Origin: Pterobdella sp. o SKG-2022
Lineage: Eukaryota > Annelida > Clitellata > Hirudinida > Piscicolidae
Assembly: GCA_964035795.1 (NCBI GenBank)
Contig: OZ038322.1
Location: 23,890,359-23,954,358, forward strand
Direction: 5' to 3'
Length of the DNA stretch: 64,000 nt
Part shown: positions 62,562 to 64,000 of the stretch, one piece after another
Layout: every line of letters begins with the position of its first letter
How positions within the stretch are numbered: position 1 is the first letter of the stretch
Program-made: the position numbers and the translations under genes
Notes under the pieces: generated by a model
Database searches by the model: none
Seen by the model: the letters and a program-made list of their open reading frames with translations, nothing else
Told to the model about the DNA's origin: nothing

Positions 62562-64000
62562 TCAAGAGTGGGATTTATTGGGGGGGAGATACAGGCCAAG
62601 GGACTTGAGAATTGTGCTCGAGGGCCCGGCCAATCCCTCTTGAGATGAAAAAGATTCCAACAGATTCTTCATTAAATTGTAATCTATGTCTATCTCTTCA
62701 TCGTCTTCTTCTTCATTGTCACTATTTGTATTACGACTTTCATTTTTCTTTGATTTATTATTTTTTTCATCAAAACCCTCATCGTCGTCATCATCGTCAT
62801 TGTCTGCATAAATTATATTTAACGGTTCTTTTTTCTTTCTGGAATTTCCTACATCTTCCTTTTCAAAACTCTTGCCAATCGATGTTTTAGACAGCTCCTT
62901 ATCCATAAGAGACATATAATCACAAACTGATGGATTTGGCTGGTTTTCTTTCGTGTCATGATCTTTATACTCTTTGCTATCAGAATTTTTGTCAATCTTT
63001 GTATCATTGGTGAGAATCAATATGTTTTCCATGGCTTTTAAAAAATTGTCTGCATCAAAATCTATATCATTATTGTCATCTTCATCTTCTTCAGTTTCTA
63101 TATCTTCACTACTCTCAGAATCATCATCACTGTCATTATAAGAAACTTTCTTATAAGTATTAACATTCTTGTTTTTTTTCACTTCTACTCCCAGATGGCC
63201 AGATGTCTGATGAACAAATGATTTCACTTCTTCATTCACTTTATTCAGGTTGAAGTTGGCAAGTACTCCATCATCATCATCATCATTAACATTGTTTGAT
63301 CTCAAGTCATTCATCATGGCTTCTAGTTCTTCAGGACACAAGTTGACCCAGCTGTCATCATCAGAAGCCCCCTCATCATCATTATCAGCAATGTTTTTGT
63401 TGTTATATACATTCAATAAAGACAATATTACATCACCAGCATCTTTGTAGTTTATGTTTGAAATTGTTTCATTTGAATCATGTTTTTCACTTAGTTTTTC
63501 TGAGATCAAATTAGGTAGGATAGATGAAAAGAAGAAGGTCTTTGCTTGTTCTTTAAGCTGGGTATGCTTTTTAGAGCCTTCTATTTCACCCTCAAAAAAG
63601 CCAGAACTTTCAAGTTTCTGTATGAAACTTTGCCAATTTTCATCATTTTCAGAAAAAAAAGAATTTTGATTTGAAAGATTTTTTTTATATTTAAATTCAC
63701 TTTTTGCACACAATATTTCTGCTCCATATGCAAGCTTTGATCCAAGGATCTGTGATTTTTCTGAATAATTTGGATTTATGGAAGAATATTCACTATTTAT
63801 ATTGGGTGTAAAACTTCGTTGAGTAAGTTGTGCATATAAACATTTAGTCATTTTCACTTTTTTGTTGACTCTGTTATTTGGAGGAAAAAACTTGAAAGAA
63901 GAACAAAGTTTTAAATCTGATTTTTCATGTTCATAAAATGACCTAACAACTGCAGATATTACCATAGGGTGACTCTTTAAAACAAATGCAAGAGATGAAG
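62562..64000 (-). CDS. ECD: Ecdysoneless (ECD/SGT1) homologue, C-terminal part, 5' end outside window
   Basis: One open exon runs from the right edge to the stop at 62562, about 479 codons. In order it shows the conserved ECD core (PMVISAVVRSFYEHE, FFPPNNRV, MTKCLYAQLTQRSFTPN, GSKLAYGAEILCAK), then WVNLCPEELEAMM, the VNEEVKSFVHQTSGHLGVEV helix, FDADNFLKAMENIL, YMSLMDKELSKTSIGKSF and the C-terminal SSQEGLAGPSSTILKSLG. Each has a counterpart in human or fly ECD. ECD is an R2TP/PRPF8-associated factor needed for splicing, cell cycle and, in flies, ecdysone production. Long Asp/Glu/Ser-rich acidic stretches, probably CK2 targets, lie between the blocks. The frame is open upstream of the Met at 63965 to the window edge, so that Met is not the start. 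Confidence 0.92.
   Translation of the reverse strand, partial: SSLAFVLKSHPMVISAVVRSFYEHEKSDLKLCSSFKFFPPNNRVNKKVKMTKCLYAQLTQRSFTPNINSEYSSINPNYSEKSQILGSKLAYGAEILCAKSEFKYKKNLSNQNSFFSENDENWQSFIQKLESSGFFEGEIEGSKKHTQLKEQAKTFFFSSILPNLISEKLSEKHDSNETISNINYKDAGDVILSLLNVYNNKNIADNDDEGASDDDSWVNLCPEELEAMMNDLRSNNVNDDDDDGVLANFNLNKVNEEVKSFVHQTSGHLGVEVKKNKNVNTYKKVSYNDSDDDSESSEDIETEEDEDDNNDIDFDADNFLKAMENILILTNDTKIDKNSDSKEYKDHDTKENQPNPSVCDYMSLMDKELSKTSIGKSFEKEDVGNSRKKKEPLNIIYADNDDDDDDEGFDEKNNKSKKNESRNTNSDNEEEDDEEIDIDYNLMKNLLESFSSQEGLAGPSSTILKSLGLYLPPNKSHS

Overview
The window is strongly AT-rich nuclear DNA from a bilaterian invertebrate. Short coding exons with GT-AG boundaries are separated by introns from about 60 bp to several kb. 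Microsatellites such as (GGAT)n, (ATT)n and (GTT)n are dense, a LINE is present, and asparagine-rich low-complexity protein segments recur. The gene set (paramyosin-type rod, DMRT, axin, plakin, K2P channel) and the repeat style would fit a lophotrochozoan, perhaps an annelid, but that placement is inference only.

Left part (0-18 kb). The 3' end of a paramyosin/myosin-rod gene lies on the + strand (434-2856). After about 3 kb of gene-free DNA there is a dispersed SLC22-type (organic cation transporter) relic on the + strand (5799-13593). Its exons are recognisable but carry several in-frame stops, and a damaged antisense LINE sits in its first intron. The next 4.7 kb has no convincing gene.

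Middle part (18-47 kb). All genes here are on the - strand. They are a DMRTA/dmrt99B-like DM-domain factor with a huge Asn-rich last exon (22037-18337), preceded by a TATA/CCAAT promoter; a 6 kb microsatellite-rich gap; an EFCAB7 orthologue assembled from about 15 exons (33101-28277); and an axin orthologue (46215-34160). The axin has the tankyrase motif, RGS domain, beta-catenin-binding helix and PP2A-region motif, but I find no DIX domain.

Right part (46-64 kb) is gene-dense. On the - strand: a ZPBP-like Ig/Cys-rich membrane protein, a two-pore K+ channel only 47 bp upstream of it, mitochondrial GrpE, a compact plakin, and the C-terminal part of ecdysoneless (ECD) running off the right edge. 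COMMD2 lies on the + strand and shares a 220-bp divergent promoter with GrpE. A 47-codon transmembrane micropeptide candidate lies antisense inside a plakin intron.

The genes do not form one pathway. Notable points are axin in Wnt signalling, EFCAB7 in ciliary Hedgehog signalling, the possible K2P/ZPBP co-transcription with a CRE in the gap, a GYG-to-GSG change predicted in the K2P pore 1 filter, and the DIX-less axin. Exon joins come from reading splice sites, reading frame and remembered family sequences; no search or alignment was run.
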